Below, piece after piece: positions 1-12,209 of a stretch of 64,000 bases of DNA (positions are counted from its first letter, which is position 1; every line of letters starts with the position of its first letter). Position numbers and translations under genes: made by a program. This stretch comes from Gyrodactylus bullatarudis. Lineage: Eukaryota; Platyhelminthes; Monogenea; Gyrodactylidea; Gyrodactylidae. The notes below the pieces were generated by a model. That model saw only the letters and a list, made by a program, of their open reading frames with translations, was not told the DNA's origin and ran no database searches. The DNA is taken from assembly GCA_012064415.1 (NCBI GenBank), contig SSNU01000041.1:298436-362435 (forward strand), written 5' to 3'.

Positions 1-1657
1 TCTGACATCATATAATAGGTGATGATCCTTTACAATGAGATAGATACAACAGTTCAGATGGACAAAATTAATGAATATAAAATTTTTTCTAGAAAACTAC
101 ATATTTGTCTATTTATGGATTAGTTCATGCTATGTTTGTGTGTCAGCTCATGTAATAATGATGAATGAATGGTACGATATTATCTTTCAAATTAAAATCA
201 TACAATTTCGTAGCTATTGATTATTTTTCAAAATTAGAATACTACTGAAAGATATTTAGAGAAAATAAATTTAATCATTTCTAATATGAATTTTCATTTT
301 AAAATCAATGAAAACAGTTGAATGAATAGTTTAATGAACTTTAGATTAATTATAAACAAAGTCTAAGAGTTAGATGTGAATGAATTTACACAAATGTGCG
401 ACCCTTAATCAAGAGAGAATATATAATAATTATTATGAGTAGAGATGAATAAATAATTTTAAAAAACTTGACACGAATTATAGATCATTTACCTGATAAA
501 CTTGAAGATAAACGGTTCACAATACAAATAAATATGTTTCAGCTGCTTCCTCGTGAAACTATAAAGGTCAACAATTGAAATTTGCATAAACTCTCGTGTG
601 CCGCTTTACACAGTTAGAAATTTGATTTTCTTTGATATGTGAATTTTGATTGTTTTTGTTAAGGACGATAGTGCAGATCTTACTCAACCAAGGAACACAA
701 CATTGGTAATTTCTGTAATTGCTTTATCTATAATAAAAAGAGCAGTTTAATTTTGATAAATACGAAAAATTGCAGAATATGATAAAATCAAAGCCGATTC
801 AAATCAGTGGATTGGTGAAAATCATTGAAAATTTTGACGGAATCATTGAAAAAAATTAAAAGGATAAATATCAATTCAATACCTGGAAGTTATATCATTC
901 TCGAATTGAGAATCTTAACGAATAGTATTCATCGATTACCACAGGAACTATTTCCCATTGAGAGTAGTAGGAAAAATTCTTGGTATTATTAAACAAATTT
1001 GTTACATAGTAGTCTAGAGGAATGAGAAAAGCATGAACTGAATAAAATGTTCTAAAGTTGTTGTTCTAACTATTCCTTATAGAATTATTGTGAACTAACC
1101 GATTAGTTATAATATTCCCTTTTGATTCAAAAGTTTTGAAATTTCGCTAATAAACTAACTGTTAAAACAAGACTAAATTCTCAAACATGGAGTAAAGTAT
1201 TTTAATTTTGTAATTCCTCAAATTTAAATTAAAATTTCTCTGATCTATCACTTATTCATTAAGGTGTTTATTATGGTTTGAAAATAAAAACCCTAGATCT
1301 TTTTAGATTATATACTATTATAAAGCATGAATTTTCATTTTGAGTTTTTACTTACATCAGTGATGAATCATCACGAATTTCATAGAGGGGTGTGATTGAC
1401 CCCCCCCGTCAATAAATTTTTTAAATCACCCCTTAATAGAACAATAAAAATTACAAAAAATGAAAACTTGGTTTTTCACCCAAGTGGAGGAAAAGTACCA
1501 ACAAATTACTTATAAGTTAAAACTATATTGACGAACAAGTCTGTGGACAATGGATTAAAATACTGGATTAAAATGACAGTAAAATCCGAATCAAGAATAA
1601 TAATGGCATCATAAAAAATTTTCTTTGTAAAATTTTATTTGTTTTCAGAATTGTATT
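1..1657. other. Intergenic DNA, no gene seen
   Basis: AT-rich sequence with no long open frame, no RNA gene signature and no obvious repeat beyond short A/T runs and one C tract near 1400. A possible poly(A) signal for the FMR1-like gene (AATAAA on the minus strand) lies at 1634-1639. Confidence 0.6.
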
Positions 1658-3394
1658 TTAGTTGAAATCAATAGGATTTTCAGAGTTCAGATTTTTCGTG
1701 AGCAAGCTCATGATCTGAGTCAACATCTTTTCGTGAACCCTTAACTTTTCATTTATTTCAGCTTCAAATATTTTTATTCTCTGTTGATTTTCTGTTTTGT
1801 ACTTATCAATTGATTCACTCATGGAGTTTCTGTTTAGCGAAGAGTTTCTCGGAATCTCTCGGAACTGTCTCTCAACTTGAGATTTAACAGGTGAATTCAC
1901 TGATTTATTTGGACTCGCTAGTGTTGAAACCGGTCTATTGCTCGTTGGCCTGGATGGGTTCTGCCTTGATATTGGACTCTTAATGGATTCTGATGGGCTG
2001 TTCTTTGACGATCTCACTGAAGAAGATCTCTGGATGTTTTTCGTTATTGAATTGGGCCGTGTTGTAGAACGGAAAGAGCCAAAACTCATTGGTCTTTGGG
2101 GACCTTTTTCCTCTTGAATGTGCCTTGATTTCACAAAAATGTTATTTAATTTCTCACATATAAACTTGACCGTTTTATAAACATTTTTGGAGATGCCGAA
2201 CAAAAGGAAGTAGCCGTACTCTTGATCCGATACTGGACTCATATCAAGTGTAACGTTTTCTGTTTGTATATTGAGGAACAAACACTTGTTTAATTCTACG
2301 GTGGCCTTGGCCGGTTCATCATCATAGATTATGGAGAATATTTGTGTCTCCTCAATGAGACGCTGGAAATAAAGACGTTCTTCCTCGAGAATATTTTTAG
2401 ACATATTCTTCGGGAATGCCAATTGAATTCGAACAAACTCCATGAGATTTTTCACTTCCTCTATTGCACTGGCATCACTGACGTCGAGCTTGAACTCCAA
2501 CCTCTTGCAATTTGATCCTTTGCTATCCTGAATGGAAGCATTAATTACACCGGGTGTGGTCTTTATCTGTGCAATATTTCCCAACTTTGGGCCCAGGACA
2601 TAGCTGAGGAAACAAGAGTTTACTTCAATCTTTTGAGTTTTGAACATTTTTGATTCAATCATGTTTCCATGAATCTTGTTGATCTTGTTTATAAGATTTA
2701 ATTTTTGCTTCTCATTGGACCAGCGCTGAGTGAAAAAGGTACTAACATGTTCATGAATATCACCACGGTTGGTATAGATGCTGACAAGAACTTCTGATGA
2801 TCTCATTTTGGATGGGGACGTGTCTACACGCACAAGAGAATTTCCAAAGTGATAATCGTAAAAGTCGCTACGCAGCCAGGACAATTTCCTGTGAGGATAT
2901 ATGCAGGATGGAATGGAAACATCGGCACTCTTCAGACGATTCAGTATAATTCCATACTGATATCCCATTTGAGATCGCAGGTTCTCAACAGTAGTTTCCA
3001 CTGGTACCGGTTGTATATCGACCCTTGGATGATTCGGCTTGATGAGGACAACAACTCGTTCATTATTAATCGAGACTATGTTGCCCGGCCAATAGGCATG
3101 GAAGACGAGTGCCTTACTCGTTTCACTGACCAAGATCTCCTTAGACTTTGTTGTCATTTTATTTATTGGAAAGTCAATTGAGTCGAGGAGTACTTCAACC
3201 TTGGCATTCATAAATGGTTTAACGGTGGCATTAAATGCTGGTGCAAATCGAATTTCTGACAGTGGTATGAATTCTTGGGGGTATTTTGAGTTGAAGTAAA
3301 CCTTGACAGTTTTTCCATCAGTTTCGTGTCCCTCTGCCAATATGGACTGGCCAAATATACCCTTAATCTCGAGGTTCTTACTAGACAAAGCCAT
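1658..3394 (-). CDS. FMR1: FMR1/FXR-like RNA-binding protein with degenerate KH domains
   Basis: Single uninterrupted exon of 578 aa. Fragile X family proteins bind mRNA and repress translation in cytoplasmic granules. Residues about 8-55 resemble the first Tudor/Agenet repeat (strand ending IRFAPAF, compare VRFPPP in FMRP), and about 95-145 the second, followed by a KH0-like stretch. KH1 spans about 255-322 and keeps NIAQIKTTPGV, which matches the helix after the loop in FMRP, but the GXXG loop reads GPKLG (268-272). KH2 (about 323-400) keeps FPKNMSK at the position of VPRNLVGK but has no GXXG at all. The C-terminal ~150 residues are Ser/Arg/Asn/Pro-rich and end in a predicted helix; no RGG box is seen. 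The ATG at 3394 is the first in frame. The family assignment rests on order and motif match; divergence is high. Confidence 0.72.
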   Translation of the reverse strand: MALSSKNLEIKGIFGQSILAEGHETDGKTVKVYFNSKYPQEFIPLSEIRFAPAFNATVKPFMNAKVEVLLDSIDFPINKMTTKSKEILVSETSKALVFHAYWPGNIVSINNERVVVLIKPNHPRVDIQPVPVETTVENLRSQMGYQYGIILNRLKSADVSIPSCIYPHRKLSWLRSDFYDYHFGNSLVRVDTSPSKMRSSEVLVSIYTNRGDIHEHVSTFFTQRWSNEKQKLNLINKINKIHGNMIESKMFKTQKIEVNSCFLSYVLGPKLGNIAQIKTTPGVINASIQDSKGSNCKRLEFKLDVSDASAIEEVKNLMEFVRIQLAFPKNMSKNILEEERLYFQRLIEETQIFSIIYDDEPAKATVELNKCLFLNIQTENVTLDMSPVSDQEYGYFLLFGISKNVYKTVKFICEKLNNIFVKSRHIQEEKGPQRPMSFGSFRSTTRPNSITKNIQRSSSVRSSKNSPSESIKSPISRQNPSRPTSNRPVSTLASPNKSVNSPVKSQVERQFREIPRNSSLNRNSMSESIDKYKTENQQRIKIFEAEINEKLRVHEKMLTQIMSLLTKNLNSENPIDFN

Positions 3395-3911
3395 GTTATT
3401 CTCTCTATCTGCAAATTCACTGCAGAAATTTTATCAGTAAAGAGAATGGTAACCTAAAAATTTTCTTCTCGTACCTAACCATACCAATCCAACTATAAAT
3501 GATGTAATGATTGTAATCATTAAAAGTAGCAGTAGTAGTAGTATTAATACAGCTCCCCTGCTCGTCAGCCAGTAGAGCATATCGATAAAGCTACAAATCG
3601 ATCAAGCTCTTCTCATCGTTTGTATCGTCATGTGATAGTTGAGATCAACTCAAATGTTGGTATTGAATGAGAGACTACAGAAGTAGTATACTATTCATGT
3701 TTTATACAATATTTTAATAGAGTATATTAGCAACTATTTATTAATAATAATGTACGTACAAATTGAAATATATCGCATAACTAGGATGGGATAAACCAAC
3801 ACACACACACACTGTATCTACATTGAGTGTATGTGTGCAGAGTCTTGAATAAAACTGGTAAAAATGCAAAAAAAGACTGGGCGTACTGTAGATTAAGAGA
3901 CCGTGGGCCTC
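3395..3911. other. Intergenic, FMR1-like 5' flank and CUL5 3' flank
   Basis: AT-rich, with an (AC)n microsatellite near 3798-3812 and a short AGT-rich run near 3525-3545. No gene seen. Confidence 0.5.
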
Positions 3912-6619
3912 TTATGTCACGTAGACATAAATGTTCATGTCTTTGTCGGATCTCTTGAGATATTGCTTCTCCAAAAGCCATTCATTAACCTCTTTAACCA
4001 GACGTCTACTGGGAATGAACTGGTTGTGGAGAATCTCAACCAACTCCTTGTACAAGTCGTTAATGTGAAGACACTTTCTCGACTTCATAATCTTCATGAT
4101 TGCCTCCTCTGTGCGCAGCTGACGAAGTCGAACTAGACCAGAGAGTCCCTCAGGATCACCCTCAGAGTCTTGAATCAACTGGAGTCGACCGATCAAATTG
4201 ATTCGTTTACGCTTTTGAAATTTGGACTGTCTCCTTGAGAGAGAAAGAGTGTAACAGAGACAAAGTGCAAGAGCACACATAGATAACCAAATAAATGATC
4301 AATCATCAATACTCACATTATGGTAAAGTTTTCATTGAGCCAGAATACAGTCTTTGGTGTAAACTGTTTTTCAGAAGTGTAATGTTGGCAGTTGCTAGCA
4401 GTGCTAGTATCAATTTGTGTGCCTGGTGTGGCGTAGAATAAAATTTGACGGTCCAACTTTGGATGCTCACAGAGAGACCAGAGAGTCTTGCGTAATTCGT
4501 TTATCTGTAGGCCCGTGGCTGTGATTAGGTTGTCTAGTTCAATTCTCTCTGAAAAATGCCGATTATTCCACACATAGAGTACTACCAGTTGAAATGTGGT
4601 CAATTCCAGGTCCAACTTGCCCAGGGGGGCATTATAAGTGATGATGCCATGGGATAGGTGGTGCTGCCAGTTGAGTGTTCGACCCTGGTGCTTGCCACGA
4701 TAAAAGTCTTCAATCTGTTTGGGTTAAAATGTGTTTATTATGAGGGAAACTAGGGAAATTCATCGATTACTGAATTGTTGCTTGCTTACCAGAGGAATAT
4801 AATCTTCTAGTTCTATGGGTAGGGCAATCGAGGATCTCTGATTAGAATTGGACAGCCATGTTCCAGTGCTGATAATCTTGATGAAAATGACGTCAGGACT
4901 GAGGTTCTGTAATGAGGAAGTCAAGCCCTGTTGTCTCTGAATGAATTCTCGAAAGTTTGTTGTCAAGTCCTCAGATATTTTTATCTCCTGGAACATTCTC
5001 CCCAATTTGTTTATCTGCTCTCCAGGCATGCCGACATCGCGGAGTCTCTCCACCACCTCCATTTCCAATTCAGTATCGGCAGATGTTTCAAGAATTAATC
5101 TACGCATGAGGTAGGTTTTGTAGACCCTCATGAATAAATCTTTCGAGTTTACATATTTGAGTATCAGTAGAACCTCTTTGAGTCGAGATTCAATTTCCTC
5201 GGTTGAAAGACGTCGATTTGTAGGTGATTTCCTCAGCAGCATATCACAATAAGAGGCCAAAAGCTCTGGACATCTTGACTCCATCCGCTTAACTGAAGAC
5301 CTAGAAAATAGTAGCAAAATTGCTTAAAAATAACTTACTTTGTGGAAACATTTAGTTCCAAGTGAAAGATTGACACATCATTGACAATCTCTTGAAAAGA
5401 TTTGTCACGGGCAGTCAAAAAGTTTGTATCTGAGCTGAATGCTTTGGTTACAGTATCCGTGTAACGGTGATAAATTGTAAGGACTTTGCTAACGAATTTA
5501 TCAGCGTCTCTGATAATATCTTCTTTGCTGGCTGATGACTTCAAGTCCTCTATTCCAGTGAGATAAATATGCTTCTCGAGCATTTCTATCAATTTAACAA
5601 TCCCATCAGGGACCCTGTTGACAAGTTTATACACCAATTGGAGTTGTTCGTAATCATTTTCGTGAAGGAGAGTGGGGAATTCACTAATGATGTAGTCGAA
5701 AAAGTCAATTACAAAAATCTTGACACAAGCTTTGATGAGCTTGACAACTGATCTAAATTCTGTACGATTGTCGAGGTATTTTAGAGCTCGATCTTCTTCT
5801 TCAGTTATTTTTGATTGCGCAAAAGCAAGGTATTTCTAAAGAGGAAAGATATTCAATGGAATTAGTAGATAATTAGTAAAGAGTTACTCACTCTTATACC
5901 GTTTTCGTGAAGATATTGATGGCATTTCGTTCGGTAGAATGTTTCAGCACTTTCAATGAAAGGAGTTTCAAAATTTTCTCCATAAATTTTGATTCTCTTC
6001 TCTGATATGGCTGACAGTTCTACACAAGATTCTCGATAACCGACAATTAGATTTGACTCTATAATAGCTCCATTTCTCTCATCTTGAATAAGTTTTATTG
6101 CACATTCTTGCAGGCGTTTCTTGACACTCTCAAAAACACTAATATTCCATGTCTCAAACATGAGTGTCCTGACCAGACATTCGTTCATGTCTCTTTTGTT
6201 GAGCCGAATATATCGATGCTGACCGACAATACTTTTTTCAACAGGCATAAAAGGATGAGGAAGATACTCTGCAAGACTGTAAAATTTGTTCCATTCTGAT
6301 ACGTAGGCCTTTAACAGCATCGTATCATCATGACATTTGAGAATTTTCAAGAGTGATTCTTGAGCAGATTCAGTAATTGCTTCTGTCAATGAGGTTATAA
6401 TAGAATCACACGACTGTGTATGCCACGAAACAATGTAATGGACATCCCTTTCAATAAAGAAGTTTAAAATAAATATAAAATTTAATCAATGAGACGAGCT
6501 TACGCGAAAACATTCTGCCAATCTTGCTTGCTTACATTTTCCAGATTGAGAATTTTTTTGACGACACCCTGGACATAGGGCCAACGTTTTTCAAAACAAT
6601 TCGTTGAATCCTTAACCAT
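3912..6619 (-). CDS. CUL5: Cullin-5, scaffold of CRL5 ubiquitin ligases
   Basis: Six exons on the minus strand: 6619-6504, 6447-5892, 5835-5339, 5300-4790, 4714-4317, 4233-3912, giving 799 aa (human CUL5 is 780). Introns are 38-83 nt. CUL5 carries substrate receptors through Elongin B/C and SOCS-box proteins at its N terminus and an RBX RING at its C terminus. CUL5-specific strings are easy to see: CPELLASYCDMLLRKSP, the RRLILETSAD block, VGMPGEQINKLGRMFQ and NWQHHLSHGIITY. The winged-helix B end holds KINLIGRLQL-type sequence (RINLIGRLQL) and the NEDD8 acceptor region EEAIMKIMKSRK with the expected Lys. The C terminus DMNIYVYVT matches family ends. Every exon join keeps frame. The ATG at 6619 gives an N-terminal FEKRWPYVQG block aligned to the start of the cullin repeat. 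It starts 238 bp from the divergent RhoGAP gene. Confidence 0.95.
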
Positions 6620-6857
6620 GTATATAATTTAGTGGACTTACTCTAAAATTTAACATAGTTCCAGACCATTCAAATTAACGCGGAAACTTAAACAATTGAA
6701 AAAAACCTAGAATCTACCCTGTGTTTAGCTACATCAAGCTTGTCAAATTGAAATCCTGAGGCATTTCGCATTACCTAATTTTTTCCATCCTGAACTATAA
6801 TCAATAGGATACATTTTTCATACAAAATCAGTTTTCGATTGATTATCATAAAGATCG
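6620..6857. promoter_or_regulatory. Divergent intergenic region, CUL5 / BAR-RhoGAP
   Basis: Only 238 bp separate the two start codons, which face away from each other, so both promoters must lie here or overlap the 5' exons. No defined core element could be identified. Confidence 0.4.
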
Positions 6858-9800
6858 ATGAGAGGAATATTTTCAAAATTCGAAGCCTTTGGTCCGTAAG
6901 TCTATTCGATTATTATAATTTCATGTTAAAATGGGAAGTTTAATGAATAAATAGTATTCTCTTTATCAAAATGATTTATTCAATACTCTCTTTCGTGTTC
7001 CTTCTGTACACAAGAATTAGAGATTTCATAAATTTTGAAATTATTCAGCTGTAAATATTGTTTATTTGTTAGAAATCAAAAAAGCGAACCTGAAGGCTGG
7101 CCTCCACTTAGTCAGAAAATAGAAAATGATTTGGAAGTTGATAGAGACCTCTACTCAGATCTAAGCAAACGTCTAACATCAAACATTCTTCTATCTAATG
7201 GATGTGAGAAAGAAAAGAGACACAAGAAATTCCCAGAGTTCAAGTTCCAACAAGGCTTAGAATCCATCAACAAACCATCTCTAGATGACTCGCAAAAATT
7301 TTATATCTCCAAACTTTTCGATGTTTATGGCCAATTGAGTAACTTGAGGGTGGAATTTGAAGAAAAGGTTGAAATGGAAATTGCCAACGAGTTTAAAAAC
7401 TTTTCAGAACTCGAATGTCCTAAAGTTCTCAAGACTCGCAAGAATTTAGGCAAGAGTGTCCAAAACTTGAAAAGTGCCAAGGTTAGTGCATTTATAGTCT
7501 GTATTAGAATTAGCATAAACATATGGTTTAGTTTAAATCGTAGATAAATTAAACATCTGTAAAATTTGTTTTTTTTTAATCTTGGAAAGAAAGTGTCTCG
7601 TCTACAACATGCTCATCACAAGACACTTTCTTTTTTTATATCTGTGTCTATTTTCGTTTACATTTTTTCATCTCTTACAGAATCCCATGGTTTTCTTTAA
7701 CTAAACTAAAATATAGTCCAAGGGAGTACCTACAAAGTGGTTCACATGCAAACTGCTATTGATTTTGTTGTGAAATCTGGATTTGGGATGTTTTTGAATC
7801 TCTTCCCTGTAAGGCTGTTGAGTCAATTTTGTCATTAGTAAAGGAAATTTTGTCTGGCCATTTATCCGAGTCATTTGGGAAATATAATTTGATTTTCTTC
7901 ATTCCAGGAGAAGGTAAAGAGTTGTGAAAGTGACTTGAAAAAGAGTGCCCAGCAAAACTTGCATCAACAACAGAACATGCTAACAGGTAATAGTTCAGCA
8001 TCCATGTTCAGTAGTGCTCAGCTGTTGGCCAACACTGCTTCCTCCATATCTAATTTATCACTAAATACCACTACTAGCCATCATCATAATAATAGCAGTA
8101 GTAGTAGCACTGTTAATAATCCTTCCCTGAGCACATCCCTTAATATTTCCTCATCTCACACAACTACTAGTTGCATGCCTGGTCTTGGCTCTTCACAGAC
8201 AACAACCACACTGAATGAGTTTGCTGCCAAACTACCATCTCATGTTTTTTTAGATATTGATCCTTCGGTGAAAGCATCTATAGAGACAGCTAGTCCAGAT
8301 GTTGTTGCCAAATACAAGAGTGCTCTTAACGCTCAAGAGGATGCTGAGAAGGAAGTGGCTACTCTCAAGGACCAATGTCTCCTCGAGTTGTATTCTTACA
8401 AGGCTAACCAAATTAATCGAGAAGCTGTATTCTTACAGTACATTGAAACATTGTCGGATTACATGGAAAAATGCACTCAACGAGTTCAAGAATGCATTCC
8501 TCAGTTTAGGGATCGTCTAGAATCCCTCAGAGGAAGTACCATATATGGCGTGGAACTATCGGAAAGTTTACTTGAGAACAACACTTACACATATGTTATT
8601 GAGAGAGTCTACAACATTTTCCATGATTACAATTTCTTCAAGGAAGACGTAAGTACTCGATTCATGATCTCTACTACTGTATTTATTTCGTCAATAATGC
8701 ACTGAATCTCATTTCCCCTCTATACTTTTTCTAGCCGATTTTCAATTTGAAAGAAAAACTTGGCCATAAATGCCAAGTATATGTATACATATATTTATAC
8801 GGGTAGTATTTCCTTAAATACGGAGAAGGAAGGGGAGAGAGGGAGAGACTAACTATAATCTATATAGCATTCTGTCAATGAATGAAAATGAATAAATCTT
8901 TTGTGACTAAGGTCTGGGTGTATTGATTGATATTTTCTTCTTTCAATAACACTAAATGAATTCCTTCTTAATCTTGTTGATTGTTAACCTTGCTGGCCTA
9001 AACTACAAAAAATGACATGTGCATAAAAATTGAGTGGGTGGTTGGATGTGTGTGTGTACAAAGTTTGAGACAAGTAAACATTTCAACAGGTTGTTTAATA
9101 TTTGATTTTGCATTCATTATTAGTTTTCAGCCTGCATTTTGAGATTAAGAGAGATTACTTTCCGAATTGTTGCGTGTACAAATAAATTGTTAAGGTAGCT
9201 AGCAATAATAACCACAAGATAACTCTCTTTGAGTATTTTAGTCTACTGCGATTCCCTTCATTCAGTATATAGCAAAAAATACTTCACTACAAAAGAAGCA
9301 TTTCCATGTACATTCTATTTTATCATCATCATCATCATCCTCCATATACATTTATGGAGTATGCCATGTTCTTTCAAACGACTACTACTATACTTTTTCT
9401 CTTTAGGGAATTTTTCGAGTTGCCGGTCAACGATCCAAAGTTAAACTATTCTCTGTAAGTTGTTACTAATCATCATCATCATCGTACAATTAACCCCTGA
9501 ATCATCATAGAATGAATTAGTCACTCACAAGAGAGGAAAAGCACAAATAATTCTCTTCCCATTATTTTACTTTCTTAGGCTGCACTCAATATTTATGAAG
9601 ACGACAACCCCGATTTGATTAACAATTGTGGCCCGTATGCTGTAGCTGATAGCCTGAAGCAGTACCTCCGACAATTGCCCAATCCCCTACTCACCACCCA
9701 ATTGAATGCTGAATGGACGCTGGCATTAGAGTCGGGCTCCATGCAAAGTTACATGAATGTTTTGGAGAAGATGCCCAAAGACTACTACAATAATCTACGT

Positions 9801-12053
9801 CTCTTGGTGGAGCTGCTAGTCCAGGTCAGTGAACACAGTGATGCTAACAAGATGACAGCTTCAAATCTGGGAATTGTCTTTGGACCAAATCTATTCAGAT
9901 CCAGTTCGGAAAGTAAAGAAAAGACCAGCTATGCAAACAACTCGAACCAAGGAGCTCCGATTGTTCAATTCCTCATCGAAAATGCTGAACAATTATTCGG
10001 AATATCTCCCAAAAGTTGTAAGTCACTATCTCTATCTCACACCTGTTGTTGTGACATCCTCTTCATTGTGGCACTCTTCTTTACACTCTTTCCTCAATCA
10101 TGCAGACAAGAGACGTGGAGAAATTAAAAAGTGGTCCAGAAAGAGATCAGTAAAGACATTCAAGAGTCTCTAGCCTTATTATTATTTCCTCGAAAGTTTG
10201 CCTTGGGTAATTTTATGTCAACTCTGCTCTCTACATATTTTACTCGTTCACACACAGCTATCCCTATTGTGACTATCATCGTCCTTCATATGAAAATATA
10301 TATTATAGACTGATTATCTCTTCTGTTGGGAATCATTCCACAACTCTAATTTTCACATCAATCAGAGCATGTTGATTTTAATGCATAAAGATTAACTCTC
10401 TTGACTCCAGTGGTAGTGGTAGCTACACGACTGGGCAATAAACCACAATTTTTTACAATCAATGCAAAAATCTAATTTTTATTGTGTAACCTGAGACGGA
10501 GGCATATCTAACCCTTTTTTGCCTTGTTGGTCTATGATAACAAGATTAATTGATTATCCTTCACAATTACAATTTAGTCTAGTTACTTCTCCGAAGCCTA
10601 TGCTATGTTGAATGCGAGATTCAGTCTGATTTCTCACATTACCACTCATGCCTTTGGAATCTTTTTGAATCATTCTTTTTGTATTTAACAATCGTACATT
10701 CCTGTCATTTTGCATCAAGATTAAACAAGTCTCAATGTTTGAAAAACCTCTTTCTATGTATCAATATTTTCTTTTAATGCATTGCCCAGAAAGAGAGGTC
10801 CTCTTTTTGTCGCGAGGTACGAAAAATATTGAACCATCTTTTCCTCTTGTAGCTCTAGAGGATTATAGTTCTGCTCTTTAATAATGTAAGAGATTTCTCT
10901 CCCCATTGACTAATTCAGCTTTTCATCCTAATATTTTACATGACATGTCCTTTTTTTCTGGAGAGGATTAAACTCTGGTCCATTTGTAAATCTCTCACCC
11001 TTAATCCTCGAGTGAAATCTTGAATAATAATAATCAATTTTAAATGTTAACTTATAGGCTCTGTGAGGGATAAACGTTCAAATCGAAATGAATTCACAAA
11101 AATCTTCTCAAAAAGTTTATCAACAGCTCAACATTTATCAACTCGTATCACTCCTAATCTTACACCTCCTGTTCCTCCGGAGAAGCCAAAATTTCGCCCA
11201 ATTTCAGTGATTAAAACAGAGTGAATTGAACTTTCTTCATTGCATTTTCTATCTAATACATGTAATATAATTTTCTTTTCGGTCTAGGTCTGAAGTCAAC
11301 ACACCATCAATTATCGGCTGGAATCAACCATCGAAATCTGAGTCTGAAATTGATGCTCCTATTAGCCTTTGTCCACCTGCCTTACCGAATTCTTTACCAA
11401 GTCAATCCTTCTCTTCATTTCCTACTGATGAAAGTCAGTCACTGTCTGACACGTCTCTAAATATTTCGAATGATTTCAAATTTTCCATTTGTACGGACCT
11501 CGAGAAAATATCTAATTCACCAAATAATTCTATGTGTACATGTAATAAATCTTGTCTTGATTCTCCTCTGCCCAATATACCTGTTCTCTCAACAAATTCA
11601 GATACCACGCTTAAACGGAGAAAGTCTCGACCTCCTCCGCCAGTGCCTCATCCTAAAAATTTCAACGATGATAAGGTATGTTGCAAAAAAAACTTGGTTT
11701 CATTCCTCATGTAATTAATAGTCGTTCATATGTCTTGTTTTTTATGATTTTTTACTAATAACAATAATTTAGTCAACATCTCTCGGATGAATTGTGAGTT
11801 GAAATCCACACAGATAGATGATACCAATCAATACATTTGATTTCATGCTACTCCATGCTATTGATCCATTGGTGAATTCTCTATGCAATTTTTTTCATGA
11901 TTTTCTTACACTCAAACACCTGAAAATACGTCTACAATTTTGATTCATTTTCAGCTATCAAGAGACAGCCATTTACTGGAAGGACAATGGTTTATTCCGG
12001 TAACGAAGCCAGATCATGAGTTTCCATGTCTTCCTGCAAACTGTCTGAATTAA
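6858..12053 (+). CDS. BAR-RhoGAP protein of the RICH/SH3BP1 (ARHGAP17/44) family
   Basis: Exons 6858-6895, 7073-7481, 7908-8648, 9407-9454, 9579-10017, 11058-11220, 11288-11675, 11955-12053; 774 aa. The family bends membranes through its BAR domain and inactivates Rac/Cdc42 through its RhoGAP domain at junctions and endocytic sites. The BAR start is recognisable (KRHKKFPEFKFQQGL, compare RRHKKLPLTAL). The RhoGAP keeps the arginine finger in GIFRVAG and the KMTASNLGIVFGPNLF block. The tail has SH3-ligand proline runs: TPPVPPEKPKFRP and RRKSRPPPPVPHP. Odd point: a Ser/Thr/His/Asn-rich insertion of about 100 residues sits inside the BAR helices (DNA about 7960-8220). An alternative exon at 10106-10173 would splice in frame from 10017 and stop early, giving a form without the proline tail. 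A poly(A) signal AATAAA lies at 12067-12072. Confidence 0.88.
7586..7633. repeat. Intronic inverted repeat (13-bp stem, 22-nt loop)
   Basis: Perfect 13-bp arms 7586-7598 and 7621-7633 inside intron 2 of the BAR-RhoGAP gene. Too short for a typical pre-miRNA; it could be a splicing structure or chance. Confidence 0.6.
10106..10173 (+). other. Candidate alternative terminal exon of the RhoGAP gene
   Basis: An acceptor (..tgcag) at 10105 joins in frame to the donor at 10017. The exon would encode a very basic segment (KRRGEIKKWSRKRS) and stop at 10173. The main model skips it, because the next recognisable exon (11058) fits the phase of exon 5 but not of this one. Confidence 0.4.
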
Positions 12054-12209
12054 TTAACTTATTCCAATAAATCAATAACCATTCTACCATGAATTTAACA
12101 TGGGTCTCTTGCTACCCCCTCTCCTTTTTGATTTACACTGACAAATCAGTTTATATATTTTTATGATGAAATCAAATTAAAGAGATGTCTTTTTTATCAA
12201 TTTCATCTA

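Noticed and set aside
2849..3181. Plus-strand frame of 110 codons over the FMR1-like gene
   Set aside because: Antisense shadow of a clearly coding minus-strand exon; no recognisable protein.
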